Source: Taibaiella sp.
Lineage (GTDB): Bacteria; Bacteroidota; Bacteroidia; Chitinophagales; Chitinophagaceae
Length of the DNA stretch: 8,428 nucleotides
NCBI GenBank assembly: GCA_019454705.1
Contig: JACFNS010000084.1
Location: forward strand, 1 to 8,428
Direction: 5' to 3'
Shown: positions 1 to 6,438 of the stretch, piece after piece
How the letters are laid out: every line of letters starts with the position of its first letter
Position numbering within the stretch: the first letter of the stretch is position 1
Program-made: the position numbers and the translations under genes
Notes under the pieces: model-generated
What the model was told of the DNA's origin: nothing
The model's database searches: none
The model's input: only the letters and a program-made list of their open reading frames with translations

Positions 1-1
1 A

Positions 2-475
2 TGGGGTATTGCCAAACCCGATTTGAGCCAGTCAACGAATGGATGGAAATATTTTGACGTACAGTTCCTATCCTGGGGCAGCAAGATAAAATCATATCCA
101 CATTACATAACGAGGGATACCACGCTTGTACGGTTTACGTTCATATCAGACAGCACAGATACCGGGAAAGATGGCTGGATGATGGATAATTTCAGAACAC
201 ATAATGTGACCGAAAGTATCGAAACCATCACCAACAACAACCTTATATCCATATATCCCAATCCTGCCGGTGACTATATTTATATTAAGACCAATTACAA
301 CTATTATGCAAAGCCTGAAATAGTAATATACAACATGCAAGGGCAAGAAGTCTATGCCACAAAAGAGCTTCCAAAAAACGGTTACCTGCATGTTAACTTA
401 CCAGCGGGAATATACACTCTTGTCTATTCGACAGGCACAGAAAGGGCTGTAAAACAAATAGTTATACGCAAATGA
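2..475 (+). CDS. C-terminal part of a T9SS-secreted protein (5' end outside window)
   Basis: The reading frame is open from the left edge (W-G-I-A-K-P...) to the TAA at 473-475, so 157 residues of a longer protein are visible. A start at the TTG at 23 is not needed. The first ~70 residues, with VRFTFISDSTDT then DGWMMDNF, resemble the end of a jelly-roll/MAM-like domain, in which 'DGW(M/I)DD/N' is a common closing motif in Bacteroidota exoproteins. The last ~75 residues are a type A T9SS C-terminal sorting domain: ISIYPNPAGDYIYI, then VIYNMQGQEVY, then LPAGIYTLVY, ending in basic VIRK. In the family this domain directs a protein with a Sec signal through the outer membrane, after which it is removed and the cargo is released or anchored to the surface. 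The catalytic or binding role cannot be told from this fragment. Confidence 0.9.
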   Translation, partial: WGIAKPDLSQSTNGWKYFDVQFLSWGSKIKSYPHYITRDTTLVRFTFISDSTDTGKDGWMMDNFRTHNVTESIETITNNNLISIYPNPAGDYIYIKTNYNYYAKPEIVIYNMQGQEVYATKELPKNGYLHVNLPAGIYTLVYSTGTERAVKQIVIRK

Positions 476-487
476 CCTCTCTATTTT

Positions 488-532
488 CTTGTTAATTGCC
501 CGTTAACCGCTTGCAAACCGGGCGTTAACAAG
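488..532. repeat. Strong inverted repeat after the T9SS cargo gene, with three GTTAA motifs
   Basis: Bases 488-495 (CTTGTTAA) pair exactly with 525-532 (TTAACAAG). After a small internal loop, 498-502 (GCCCG) pair with 519-523 (CGGGC), leaving a 16-nt loop. GTTAA occurs at 491 and GTTAAC at 502 and 524. It starts 13 nt after the stop codon, so it could act as a terminator or 3' mRNA stabiliser. However, no T-run follows the right arm (AGGCGAAAATTT), so it is not a textbook intrinsic terminator. A protein-binding site upstream of the next gene is the alternative. Confidence 0.55.
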
Positions 533-565
533 AGGCGAAAATTTCCCATGTCTGGAACCCCGCCG

Positions 566-573
566 CATCTTTG
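566..573 (+). promoter_or_regulatory. Possible Bacteroidota -7 promoter element for the 184-aa exported protein gene
   Basis: CATCTTTG matches the Bacteroidota -7 consensus TAnnTTTG at all positions except the first. TTTC about 20 nt upstream is a weak -33 candidate. Transcription starting near 580 would give a leader of about 63 nt, covering the A/C-rich stretch. The call is tentative because one conserved base is missing. Confidence 0.3.
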
Positions 574-582
574 TGTCACAAT

Positions 583-643
583 AGCAAACAAACACAAACA
601 ACAAACAAATCAATCAAACAAACCAACTAAAAAAACAAACAAA
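583..643 (+). promoter_or_regulatory. A/C-rich unstructured 5' leader without Shine-Dalgarno
   Basis: The ~60 nt before the ATG at 644 are almost entirely A and C (repeated CAAA/AACA units), with few T and essentially no G after 582. No purine-rich ribosome binding site is present. Bacteroidota translation commonly depends on A-rich, unstructured sequence before the start codon rather than on anti-SD pairing, so this is an extreme version of a leader built for efficient initiation. It also supports the ATG at 644 over the upstream in-frame ATG at 548. Confidence 0.6.
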
Positions 644-1198
644 ATGAAAAAGTCAATCGTAATAGCAGCCTTCTCAATCTTCGGTTTCGCAGCTAACGCT
701 CAAAACCAGGCTAACCAGTCTTCTTCTGCTTCTCAAACAGTGCAGTTGTCGCTGAGCAACGCTATCGAAATCACTTTTACAGGTAACAACAGCGCAACAG
801 GTGCTGACGTAACCATCCCTTTCACAACTGTGAATGACTACGCTAACGGTGTTGAGAGTGATGCACAGGAACTGAAAGTACGTTCTAACAAAAACTTCTC
901 TGTAGCTGTAAAAGCTAACGCAGGTGAGTTCTCTTATACAGGTAACACTACCCCTGCTCCTGAAATGCCCGTAGAAGGTGTACTGGCTGTAAAAGTAACA
1001 GCTAACGGTACAGGTGGTAACATCGCAGGTTCTTTCAGCGAGTATGCTACACTTACTTCAAGCAACCAGGACCTGATAACAGCTGCTGACCGTGGTGGCA
1101 ACCAGACTTTCAGCGTGAAGTATAAAGCTACCCCCGGTTTTGCTTACCCTGCAGGTACATACGCTGTAGATGTAGTTTATACCGCTACACAGGAATAA
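644..1198 (+). CDS. Small exported beta-sandwich-like protein of unknown function, probably highly expressed
   Basis: The 184-residue protein starts with a clear Sec signal peptide (MKKSIVIAAFSIFGFAANA, probable cleavage after Ala19). The mature part is rich in Asn, Thr, Ser and Ala, has no Cys, and alternates short beta-type strands. It ends PAGTYAVDVVYTATQE, a last-strand pattern seen in WxL, DUF4402 and coat-protein-U-like beta-sandwich proteins; this resemblance is by eye only. An upstream in-frame ATG at 548 would add 32 polar residues (Lys/Asn/Gln/Thr-rich) ahead of the signal peptide and is rejected. Codon choice is very biased: 15 of 16 Asn codons are AAC, with GCT and GGT favoured, as expected of an abundantly made protein. 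No T9SS sorting domain is present, so it is probably periplasmic, outer-membrane-associated or part of a surface layer or fibre. It is followed by a strong terminator and is probably monocistronic. Confidence 0.85.
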   Translation: MKKSIVIAAFSIFGFAANAQNQANQSSSASQTVQLSLSNAIEITFTGNNSATGADVTIPFTTVNDYANGVESDAQELKVRSNKNFSVAVKANAGEFSYTGNTTPAPEMPVEGVLAVKVTANGTGGNIAGSFSEYATLTSSNQDLITAADRGGNQTFSVKYKATPGFAYPAGTYAVDVVYTATQE

Positions 1199-1226
1199 TC
1201 AAGATTGTCTCTCTCGTTGTAATATT

Positions 1227-1254
1227 AAACAGGTGCCCCGTAAGGCACCTGTTT
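1227..1254. terminator. Bidirectional intrinsic terminator between convergent genes
   Basis: An 11-bp perfect stem pairs 1227-1237 with 1244-1254 (core CAGGTGCC/GGCACCTG) around a 6-nt loop. T-rich sequence follows on the plus strand (TTTTGCTTT). On the minus strand the exit is GTTTAATATT, which is weaker but usable. It lies 28 nt after the exported-protein stop and 4 nt beyond the stop of the MmcQ/YjbR gene, so it can end both converging transcripts. Confidence 0.85.
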
Positions 1255-1258
1255 TGCT

Positions 1259-1609
1259 TTAAATATCTTCGTCTATTCTGTATTTTTCCGACAGCTTTTT
1301 GGGCGCTACGGTGCAGTAGGCAACGGTGAGTATATCTTTTAACATCTCTTTTCTCACTGTTTTCAGGTTGACATGCGTCCAGCCCTGTTTGCCCCATGCA
1401 TTGGGCACGGGGTAAACCACATTTTTATCAAAGGTGCAGAACACATCCTGGTCGAAGGGTGAGAGCTTGAGCGTCATGCGGTTTTCAGGTTCGTTCATGG
1501 TAGCAAATATCTTTTTGCCTACCCTGAAGGAAGTCTTTTCGAAATGCGGCTCTTCTGTCACTTCGTCGAATGACATAGCCAGTTGGCGTGCTGTTTTGGT
1601 GGTGACCAT
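1259..1609 (-). CDS. MmcQ/YjbR family protein
   Basis: This is a complete 116-residue protein, the usual length of the MmcQ/YjbR (DUF419) family, a small double-wing DNA-binding-like fold of unclear molecular role. Family hallmarks are visible: an N-terminal helix followed by SFDEVTEEPHFEKTSFRVGKKIF at residues 13-35, the strand region MTLKLSPFDQ at 45-54, GWTHVNL at 76-82, and the C-terminal helix with AYCTVAPKKL at 97-106. The ATG at 1609 sits only 2 nt after the TAG of the upstream gene, implying translational coupling. It is the last gene of the rlmN-led run and ends just before the shared terminator. The family assignment is firm; the function is not known. Confidence 0.88.
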   Translation of the reverse strand: MVTTKTARQLAMSFDEVTEEPHFEKTSFRVGKKIFATMNEPENRMTLKLSPFDQDVFCTFDKNVVYPVPNAWGKQGWTHVNLKTVRKEMLKDILTVAYCTVAPKKLSEKYRIDEDI

Positions 1610-1611
1610 CC

Positions 1612-2115
1612 CTATTTTACTTTAAATAAGTGTACGGTATCAAGATAAAACTCGGGCATGTTTTTGTTTTCAGCGATGTAGTTATACACTTCTTTCTCAC
1701 TTTGCAGTTTAAGCATGTTTTCGTCACCGACTACAGCACCTGTCATTTTTGAGCCATCTTTATTTATATCCAGTATCCGCAGGAAGATATACCAGTGGCC
1801 TTCAAGAGGATTGGTGAAATATGGTATATTCAGGAACCGGTCGCCCTGCACTTTTGAATAGTATACATTGCCTTCGTATGTGGGGTTGGTACCTCCCCTG
1901 TTCCAAAACCTGACATGGTACTGATGAGGGTAAGCACTTTCGTATACTTCGTAAAAATTATTTTTATTCGTGTCTTCCTCAAATTTCCATTTGCCAATCA
2001 GGCGGTCATCGTCAAGCGACGCATCGGGCTGGTTTATAGGGTAAGTAGAAATGTTGTCGCATCTGCAATAAACTGACAGAATAACAAGAACAGGAATCAG
2101 CAGCCGTATATTCAT
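1612..2115 (-). CDS. Small exported protein of unknown function
   Basis: The 167-residue protein begins with a short hydrophobic segment (residues 3-16) followed by YCRCDN. This looks like a signal peptide, possibly of lipoprotein type, but neither Cys17 (preceded by Tyr) nor Cys19 fits a canonical lipobox, so lipidation is uncertain. The mature part contains LIGKWKFEED at 39-48, a pattern common at the start of lipocalin-like barrels in small Bacteroidota lipoproteins. Alternating aromatic strands (YHVRFWN, GNVYYSKV, RFLNIPYF) follow, then LDINKDGSKM at 115-124. Most likely it is an envelope beta-barrel protein. It lies 20 nt after rlmN and 2 nt before the MmcQ/YjbR gene, so all three are probably co-transcribed. 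I recognise no specific family. Confidence 0.75.
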   Translation of the reverse strand: MNIRLLIPVLVILSVYCRCDNISTYPINQPDASLDDDRLIGKWKFEEDTNKNNFYEVYESAYPHQYHVRFWNRGGTNPTYEGNVYYSKVQGDRFLNIPYFTNPLEGHWYIFLRILDINKDGSKMTGAVVGDENMLKLQSEKEVYNYIAENKNMPEFYLDTVHLFKVK

Positions 2116-2135
2116 ACAATAAAGATATGAAATAT

Positions 2136-3188
2136 CTACGCACCCTTACTCTCCGCATGATCCACGTTGGCCAATTGGCCGCAGGCAGCATCAATATCCT
2201 TGCCACGGCTACGGCGTAGTTTGGCATTCACTTTTTTCGACTCCAGGTAACGCATAAACTGCATGGTCTGGTCTTCGTCGGGCTTGCTGAAGTCGGCCTG
2301 CTCTATGGGATTATATTCAATGATGTTGACCAAATCGGCAGGCACCTGGCGGTATATCTTCACCAGTTCGTCAGCATCTTTTATACTGTCATTCACACCA
2401 TTGAAGAGGATATATTCGAAAGTAATTTCGTTCTTCGTCTTTTGATAAAAATAATTCAGAGCATCTACCAGGGCTTTCAGGTTATTGGTTTCGTTGATGG
2501 GCATTATTTCGTCGCGCTTGATATCGTTGGCCGCATGCAGCGACAGCGCCAGTTTGAACCTCACCTGGTCGTCGCCCAGTTTTTCAATCATTTTAGCTAT
2601 GCCCGCTGTTGATACTGTTATACGTCGTGGACTCATACCCAGGCTATCGGGCGAGCTGATGATGTCTATGGCTTTCAGTACGTTTTTATAGTTTAGCAAT
2701 GGCTCGCCCATGCCCATGAATACAATGTTGGTCAGGGGGCGGCCATAGTGCTTCATAGCCTGCTCGTGTGCCAGCACTACTTCGTCCACTATTTCGTCGT
2801 AATCCACGTTTCGCTTACGGGGCAGGAAGCCCGTAGCGCAGAATTTGCAGGACAGGGAGCAGCCTACCTGTGATGAAACGCATACCGTCATCCGTTTATC
2901 GGTGGGTATCAGCACGCTTTCTATAAAATAGCCATCGTGCAGTTGCAGGCGGTTTTTGATAGTTCCATCGCTGCTGAACTGGCTGTGGTGGATTTTAACC
3001 TTGGGTATATAGTATTCAGCAGACAGCTTTTCGCGGAGCTGTTTGGGCAGGTTGGTCATATCATCAATACTTCCGGCAAACTTCTTCCATAGCCATTCGT
3101 ACACCTGTTTTGCACGAAATTTAGGCTCGCCCCACTGTTGGAGTAATGCTTCAATTTCAGGCAATTCTATATGCCGCAAGTTTTTCAT
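2136..3188 (-). CDS. rlmN: Dual-specificity 23S rRNA/tRNA adenine-C2 methyltransferase RlmN
   Basis: This radical-SAM enzyme methylates C2 of A2503 in 23S rRNA (E. coli numbering) and of A37 in some tRNAs, acting in the cytoplasm on translation accuracy. The 350-residue length is normal for RlmN. The radical-SAM cluster motif CSLSCKFC gives Cys110, Cys114 and Cys117. Cys103 lies seven residues before it, matching Cys118 of the E. coli enzyme, and Cys336 in RGKDIDAACGQL matches the methyl-carrying Cys355. MGMGEPLLN at 158-166 and LALSLHAAND at 213-222 are further family signatures. The N-terminal accessory domain, with FRAKQVYEWLWKK at 24-36, is present. All key residues are intact, so the enzyme should be active. 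It heads a three-gene minus-strand run and has a promoter-like element immediately before its ATG. Confidence 0.97.
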   Translation of the reverse strand: MKNLRHIELPEIEALLQQWGEPKFRAKQVYEWLWKKFAGSIDDMTNLPKQLREKLSAEYYIPKVKIHHSQFSSDGTIKNRLQLHDGYFIESVLIPTDKRMTVCVSSQVGCSLSCKFCATGFLPRKRNVDYDEIVDEVVLAHEQAMKHYGRPLTNIVFMGMGEPLLNYKNVLKAIDIISSPDSLGMSPRRITVSTAGIAKMIEKLGDDQVRFKLALSLHAANDIKRDEIMPINETNNLKALVDALNYFYQKTKNEITFEYILFNGVNDSIKDADELVKIYRQVPADLVNIIEYNPIEQADFSKPDEDQTMQFMRYLESKKVNAKLRRSRGKDIDAACGQLANVDHAESKGA

Positions 3189-3192
3189 GCTG

Positions 3193-3200
3193 CAAAGGTA
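3193..3200 (-). promoter_or_regulatory. -7 promoter element (TACCTTTG) directly upstream of rlmN
   Basis: Read on the minus strand, TACCTTTG is a perfect match to the Bacteroidota -7 consensus TAnnTTTG. Only four bases (CAGC) separate it from the rlmN ATG at 3188-3186, so transcription would begin at or within a few bases of the start codon and give a nearly leaderless mRNA. A TTG about 16 nt upstream is a poor, short-spaced -33 candidate. Confidence 0.5.
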
Positions 3201-3331
3201 CGATGCTTAACGTTATCAATTTTCTTTATATACTATCGAAAATGTTATAAATATTAACGTTGGTTAAAAAAACTATGAATACTATACGCCTTATATGGAT
3301 TTTTATAATTTAGGCGGCAAATCATCGCTAT

Positions 3332-3727
3332 ATGAAAAAAGTCTTACGTTTTTTACTGATACTCATTATAATCCTGTTTGTGGGATACCTGATATTATGT
3401 ATAGCCACACCGGCAACTATGACCGTTGTAAGAAGTACAACCATCAATGCACCTAAAAATGTGGTGTGGAACCAGATGGTGGACCTGGAAAACCAGCAGA
3501 ACTGGAGCCCATGGAAAGAGATGGACCCCAGTATTAAAACAACTATTACAGGCCCTGCAGGCCAGGTGGGCCAAAAGTCGTCATGGACCAGCGAGGGTAA
3601 TGTAGGCGATATGACAATAAGCACTGTAGAAGGTGACAGTATGCGCTACGATCTGCATTTCGTAAAACCTTTTGCGGGTGAGGCTGTAGGCTGGGAACTG
3701 TATCAGGAGATGATGGTGCTGTTGTAG
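3332..3727 (+). CDS. N-terminal piece: membrane anchor and first part of SRPBCC (START-like) domain
   Basis: This 131-residue reading frame is the upstream piece of the interrupted gene. Residues 4-24 form one hydrophobic membrane segment. From about residue 32, VVRSTTINAPKNVVWNQMVDLENQQNWSPW is the typical opening of SRPBCC/polyketide-cyclase-like proteins (strand, 'I.AP...VW' helix, then 'WSPW'). The native sequence runs to about residue 121; the last ten residues are read out of frame. Confidence 0.75.
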   Translation: MKKVLRFLLILIIILFVGYLILCIATPATMTVVRSTTINAPKNVVWNQMVDLENQQNWSPWKEMDPSIKTTITGPAGQVGQKSSWTSEGNVGDMTISTVEGDSMRYDLHFVKPFAGEAVGWELYQEMMVLL

Positions 3728-3762
3728 CTACTAACGGTTATTCAGGCGAATCTTCATTCTGG

Positions 3763-4326
3763 ATGCGTGGAATGAGTGCATTATTTGGCAAAAGGATGAT
3801 GGAAAAAATGCTGGACCGCGGACTGGAACTGCTAAAGGAATATGTAGAAAGCGGTAAAGCTGAAGTACCCGCCCCTGCTTATGTTATCGAGGATTATACT
3901 TTCCCGGCTACCACATTTGCTACCATACGCAAGACTATTAAGATGAATGAAATGGATAGTTTCATGCACCAATCTGACCGCGACATTAAAGCAGCTTCAG
4001 GTAGCCAGATAAAGGGTAATAAATATATTATAGCTTATACCTGGGACGAGGCCAAAGGCGAAACCGATATTGCTATGGCATACCCGGTAAATGGACCAGT
4101 AAAAGGTTTGTCAATGCTCGATATTCCTGAAAGTAAGGGTTATAAACTGGTGCTGACAGGTGCCTATACCATGGAGAATTTTCAAAATGCACATGGTGCC
4201 ATAGGTAAACATGCAGGCGAGAATGGACTGACTGACCCACTGATGATGGAGGAGTATATAACCGGTCCAGACCAGGAAACAGATAGTAACAAATGGGTGA
4301 CACATATTTATTACCTGCACAAGTAA
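3763..4326 (+). CDS. C-terminal piece: end of SRPBCC domain and GyrI-like effector-binding domain
   Basis: This 187-residue piece starts at the first ATG after the frameshift, though the native frame is open from 3682. Residues 1-29 form the long C-terminal helix of the SRPBCC fold. Residues ~40-186 match the GyrI-like/AraC-type effector-binding fold. The clearest part is EEYITGPDQETDSNKW followed by VTHIYY at 163-184, a close variant of the family ending 'YVTDP..EPDPSKWRTEIYYPV', including the conserved Glu before the final strand. On its own it lacks a start signal and a membrane anchor, so I doubt it is a separate gene. Confidence 0.7.
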   Translation: MRGMSALFGKRMMEKMLDRGLELLKEYVESGKAEVPAPAYVIEDYTFPATTFATIRKTIKMNEMDSFMHQSDRDIKAASGSQIKGNKYIIAYTWDEAKGETDIAMAYPVNGPVKGLSMLDIPESKGYKLVLTGAYTMENFQNAHGAIGKHAGENGLTDPLMMEEYITGPDQETDSNKWVTHIYYLHK

Positions 4327-4345
4327 TTTTTCATACTTACATCAT

Positions 4346-4381
4346 AAAAGCAGCCCTGCACAATTGCAGGGCTGCTTTTTC
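4346..4381 (+). terminator. Intrinsic terminator after the SRPBCC/GyrI-like gene
   Basis: A 15-bp perfect stem (4346-4360 with 4365-4379; core GCAGCCCTGCA/TGCAGGGCTGC) closes a CAAT tetraloop and runs into TTTTT. It lies 20 nt after the stop at 4326 and separates this gene from the glycosyltransferase gene. The A-run on the left side means it could also work on the opposite strand. Confidence 0.92.
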
Positions 4382-4439
4382 GTTATTTACGATAGCTGCC
4401 AGTATATTCGCAATTCCAACGCAGCGTTTTTTATAGCCA

Positions 4440-6383
4440 ATGAAGCTATCGGTAATAATAGTCAACTACAATGTAAAGTACTTCATAGAAGTATGCCTGC
4501 ATTCGGTATTTCGTGCCGCTGAAGGTATAGCAGCTGAGGTAATTGTGGTAGACAACAACTCGAAAGACGATAGCTGCACCATGATAAGGGCTAAATACCC
4601 TCAGGTAAGGCTGATAGAGAATAAGGAGAACCTGGGCTTCTCCCGAGCCAATAACCAGGGGGTAGCTATAGCACAGGGCGAGTACATACTGTTCCTGAAC
4701 CCTGATACGGTAATGCCGGAGGATTTTCTGCGGAAAATGATAGGCTATATGGATGCCCACCCCGAAGCGGGCAGCATAGGCCCCAGGTTGATAGACGGGC
4801 GCGGGAAATATGCCCCTGATGGCAAGAAATCGTTCCCCAGCCTGTCGGTGGCCATTTTCAAGACAACTGGCATCAATAAGATTTTTAAGAACTCCACTTA
4901 CTTCAATAAATATTACGCCGTACATGTGCAGGAACATGAAACGGCGGAGGTGGACATACTCTCAGGCTGCTGCATGATGGTAAGGCGCAGCGTGATAGAC
5001 AAAGTAAATGGCGCTTTTGACGAGGCTTACTTTATGTATTGCGAAGATTTTGACCTTTGCTACCGCATACAGAAGGCGGGGTATAAAAACATCTATTATC
5101 CCGAAGTAACGCTGATACATTACAAAGGCGAAAGTACACGCAAGGCCACTATATCGCACGTGCGGATATTCAACGACGCACTTTCCGTTTTCGTGCGGAA
5201 GCACTATTCCAAGACCAACGCACGTTTATTCATAATGCTCATAAATGTGGGTATTGTATTGCGTGCAGTGCTGAGCGTGGTGAAGCAACTGCTGAAAGTG
5301 CTACGCCTGCCCATCTTCGACGCAGCGATATTACTGGGCACACTGGCATTTATGACAACATTCTGGGTAGAGGAAGTGAAGCATATTTTACCCATTCCGC
5401 TCGAATCGATATTAAAAACCTTCCCTGTATATATTGGTATATGGATACTTAGCCTGTTCTTCAATGGTGTGTACGACCAGGCATATAAAGCCACACGTGT
5501 TGTGCGGGGCATGGCTATTGGCACTGTGGTGATACTCGCCTACTATGGTTTGCTGCCGCCTGAGCTCCGTTATTCGCGGGCGATTATCATATTCTCCGCC
5601 TTTATAGGTACGGTGGCCATGCTGGGGCTGCATGGCCTGTTGTACAGGTTAGGTATTTTTAAGTTCATACGTTACGACCAGTTGCCCGGCAAAGGCGTGA
5701 TAGTAGCACATGAAGCAGAATATGAACGTACGAGGGCAACGCTGAAAAACGTTCATTACGCGCCTGAAATAACTGGCAGGGTAGAACCCTCGGGCGAAAA
5801 GGGCAATTCCCTGGCTACTTTGCCAGAATTAAGCAAGTTTGCCTACGCTGCAGGTGTAGAGGAAATCATCTTTTGCATTAACGGCTTTAGCTATGCGGAG
5901 ATGTTCCGCCAAATGGAGCAATGCGGCATAGCATATGAGTACAAAATACATATACCCGGCAGCAATAGTTTTGTAGGCAGCAATTCCAGCCAGACTGCCG
6001 GTGATTTGTACACACTCGACCGTCGTTACAACCTGGCTGACTTTGCCAAACAACGCAACAAACGTTTGATAGATGTGTTCTCCGCATTTGCGTTTATCCT
6101 GCTATCGCCGATACTCCTGTTCATTGTAAAGAAGCCGGGAGTTTTCCTCAGCAACTGCATAGCTGTATTAAGCGGCAGGCGAACATGGATAGGCTATAGC
6201 CATCAGCATCCCTATCTACCACGTATCAGAAAAGGTGTTTTGCCGGCTTATAATATTGTTGCAGGCTATAGGCCCGATGAAGATGCCGCTGAAAAACTGG
6301 ATGTATTGTACGCCCAGGACTATACCTCGGACACAGACATCAGGCTGATACTTAAGAATTTAAAATATCTGGGTGGATTTTAG
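4440..6383 (+). CDS. GT2 glycosyltransferase fused to a membrane, degenerate sugar-phosphotransferase-like module
   Basis: The 647-residue protein opens with a family 2 glycosyltransferase domain (residues ~1-255): VSII-type start LSVIIVNYNV, VDNNSKD at 37-43, ENLGFSRANN at 63-72, LNPDT at 86-90, CEDFDLCYR at 201-209 and HYKGES at 227-232. This is the rhamnosyl/WbbL-like subgroup acting on lipid-linked or surface polysaccharides. About five membrane segments follow (near 263-285, 292-310, 328-346, 355-373 and 380-404). Residues ~415-510 resemble the Rossmann-like domain of polyprenyl glycosylphosphotransferases. KRLIDVFSAFAFILLSPILL at 541-560 mimics their membrane hairpin start, and LDVLYAQDYTSDTDIRLILKNLKYL at 620-644 mimics their end. 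The catalytic stretch between them is missing or unrecognisable, so this half is probably non-catalytic. The ATG at 4440 begins the GT2 fold directly. The gene is flanked by terminators or a tRNA and looks monocistronic; the sugar substrate is unknown. Confidence 0.88.
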   Translation: MKLSVIIVNYNVKYFIEVCLHSVFRAAEGIAAEVIVVDNNSKDDSCTMIRAKYPQVRLIENKENLGFSRANNQGVAIAQGEYILFLNPDTVMPEDFLRKMIGYMDAHPEAGSIGPRLIDGRGKYAPDGKKSFPSLSVAIFKTTGINKIFKNSTYFNKYYAVHVQEHETAEVDILSGCCMMVRRSVIDKVNGAFDEAYFMYCEDFDLCYRIQKAGYKNIYYPEVTLIHYKGESTRKATISHVRIFNDALSVFVRKHYSKTNARLFIMLINVGIVLRAVLSVVKQLLKVLRLPIFDAAILLGTLAFMTTFWVEEVKHILPIPLESILKTFPVYIGIWILSLFFNGVYDQAYKATRVVRGMAIGTVVILAYYGLLPPELRYSRAIIIFSAFIGTVAMLGLHGLLYRLGIFKFIRYDQLPGKGVIVAHEAEYERTRATLKNVHYAPEITGRVEPSGEKGNSLATLPELSKFAYAAGVEEIIFCINGFSYAEMFRQMEQCGIAYEYKIHIPGSNSFVGSNSSQTAGDLYTLDRRYNLADFAKQRNKRLIDVFSAFAFILLSPILLFIVKKPGVFLSNCIAVLSGRRTWIGYSHQHPYLPRIRKGVLPAYNIVAGYRPDEDAAEKLDVLYAQDYTSDTDIRLILKNLKYLGGF

Positions 6384-6392
6384 TAAAAAGAT

Positions 6393-6422
6393 TTTGCAAA
6401 AATCAGAAGTTGGTTATTTTTG
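6393..6422 (+). promoter_or_regulatory. Promoter of tRNA-Asn (TTTG-N18-TATTTTTG)
   Basis: TTTG at 6393-6396 and TATTTTTG at 6415-6422 match the Bacteroidota -33 (TTTG) and -7 (TAnnTTTG) elements with 18 nt between them. Predicted transcription starts near 6427-6430, about ten bases before the mature tRNA 5' end, which is a sensible distance for an independently transcribed tRNA. It begins 9 nt after the glycosyltransferase stop. Confidence 0.55.
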
Positions 6423-6438
6423 CAATCCCAATTGACAA

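Larger units (their letters stand above)
3332..4326 (+). pseudogene. SRPBCC plus GyrI-like domain protein, interrupted by a frameshift near 3694
   Basis: Two adjacent plus-strand frames read as one protein of about 331 residues if a single base is restored. The first frame runs from 3332 and stops at 3727. The second is open from 3682 to 4326. The join gives ...PFAGEAVGW then GTVSGDDGAVVATNGYSGE..., which continues the SRPBCC fold naturally, whereas the actual first-frame ending (ELYQEMMVLL) does not. The simplest cause is loss of one G in the GGG at 3693-3695. No slippery heptamer is visible, so programmed frameshifting is unlikely. It may be a true mutation or a sequencing/assembly error. 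The gene stands alone, divergent from rlmN, with a strong terminator after it. The intact family would combine a membrane-anchored ligand-binding domain with an effector-binding domain; ligands are unknown. Confidence 0.8.

Noticed and set aside
548..643. Upstream in-frame ATG at 548 extending the exported protein by 32 residues
   Set aside because: It would place polar, Lys/Asn/Gln-rich sequence before a clear signal peptide, and the stretch overlaps the promoter-like element and A/C-rich leader.
3679..3727. Programmed -1 ribosomal frameshifting in the SRPBCC/GyrI-like gene
   Set aside because: There is no X-XXY-YYZ slippery heptamer in the overlap and no evident downstream pseudoknot; a lost base in GGG explains it more simply.
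4403..4410. TATATTCG as a -7 element for the glycosyltransferase gene
   Set aside because: It mismatches the conserved TTTG and has no convincing -33 partner; too weak to list as a promoter.
4446..6087. Several open frames of 66-163 codons on the minus strand inside the glycosyltransferase gene
   Set aside because: They are antisense shadows of a well-supported coding frame, with low-complexity His/Tyr-rich products and no family resemblance.
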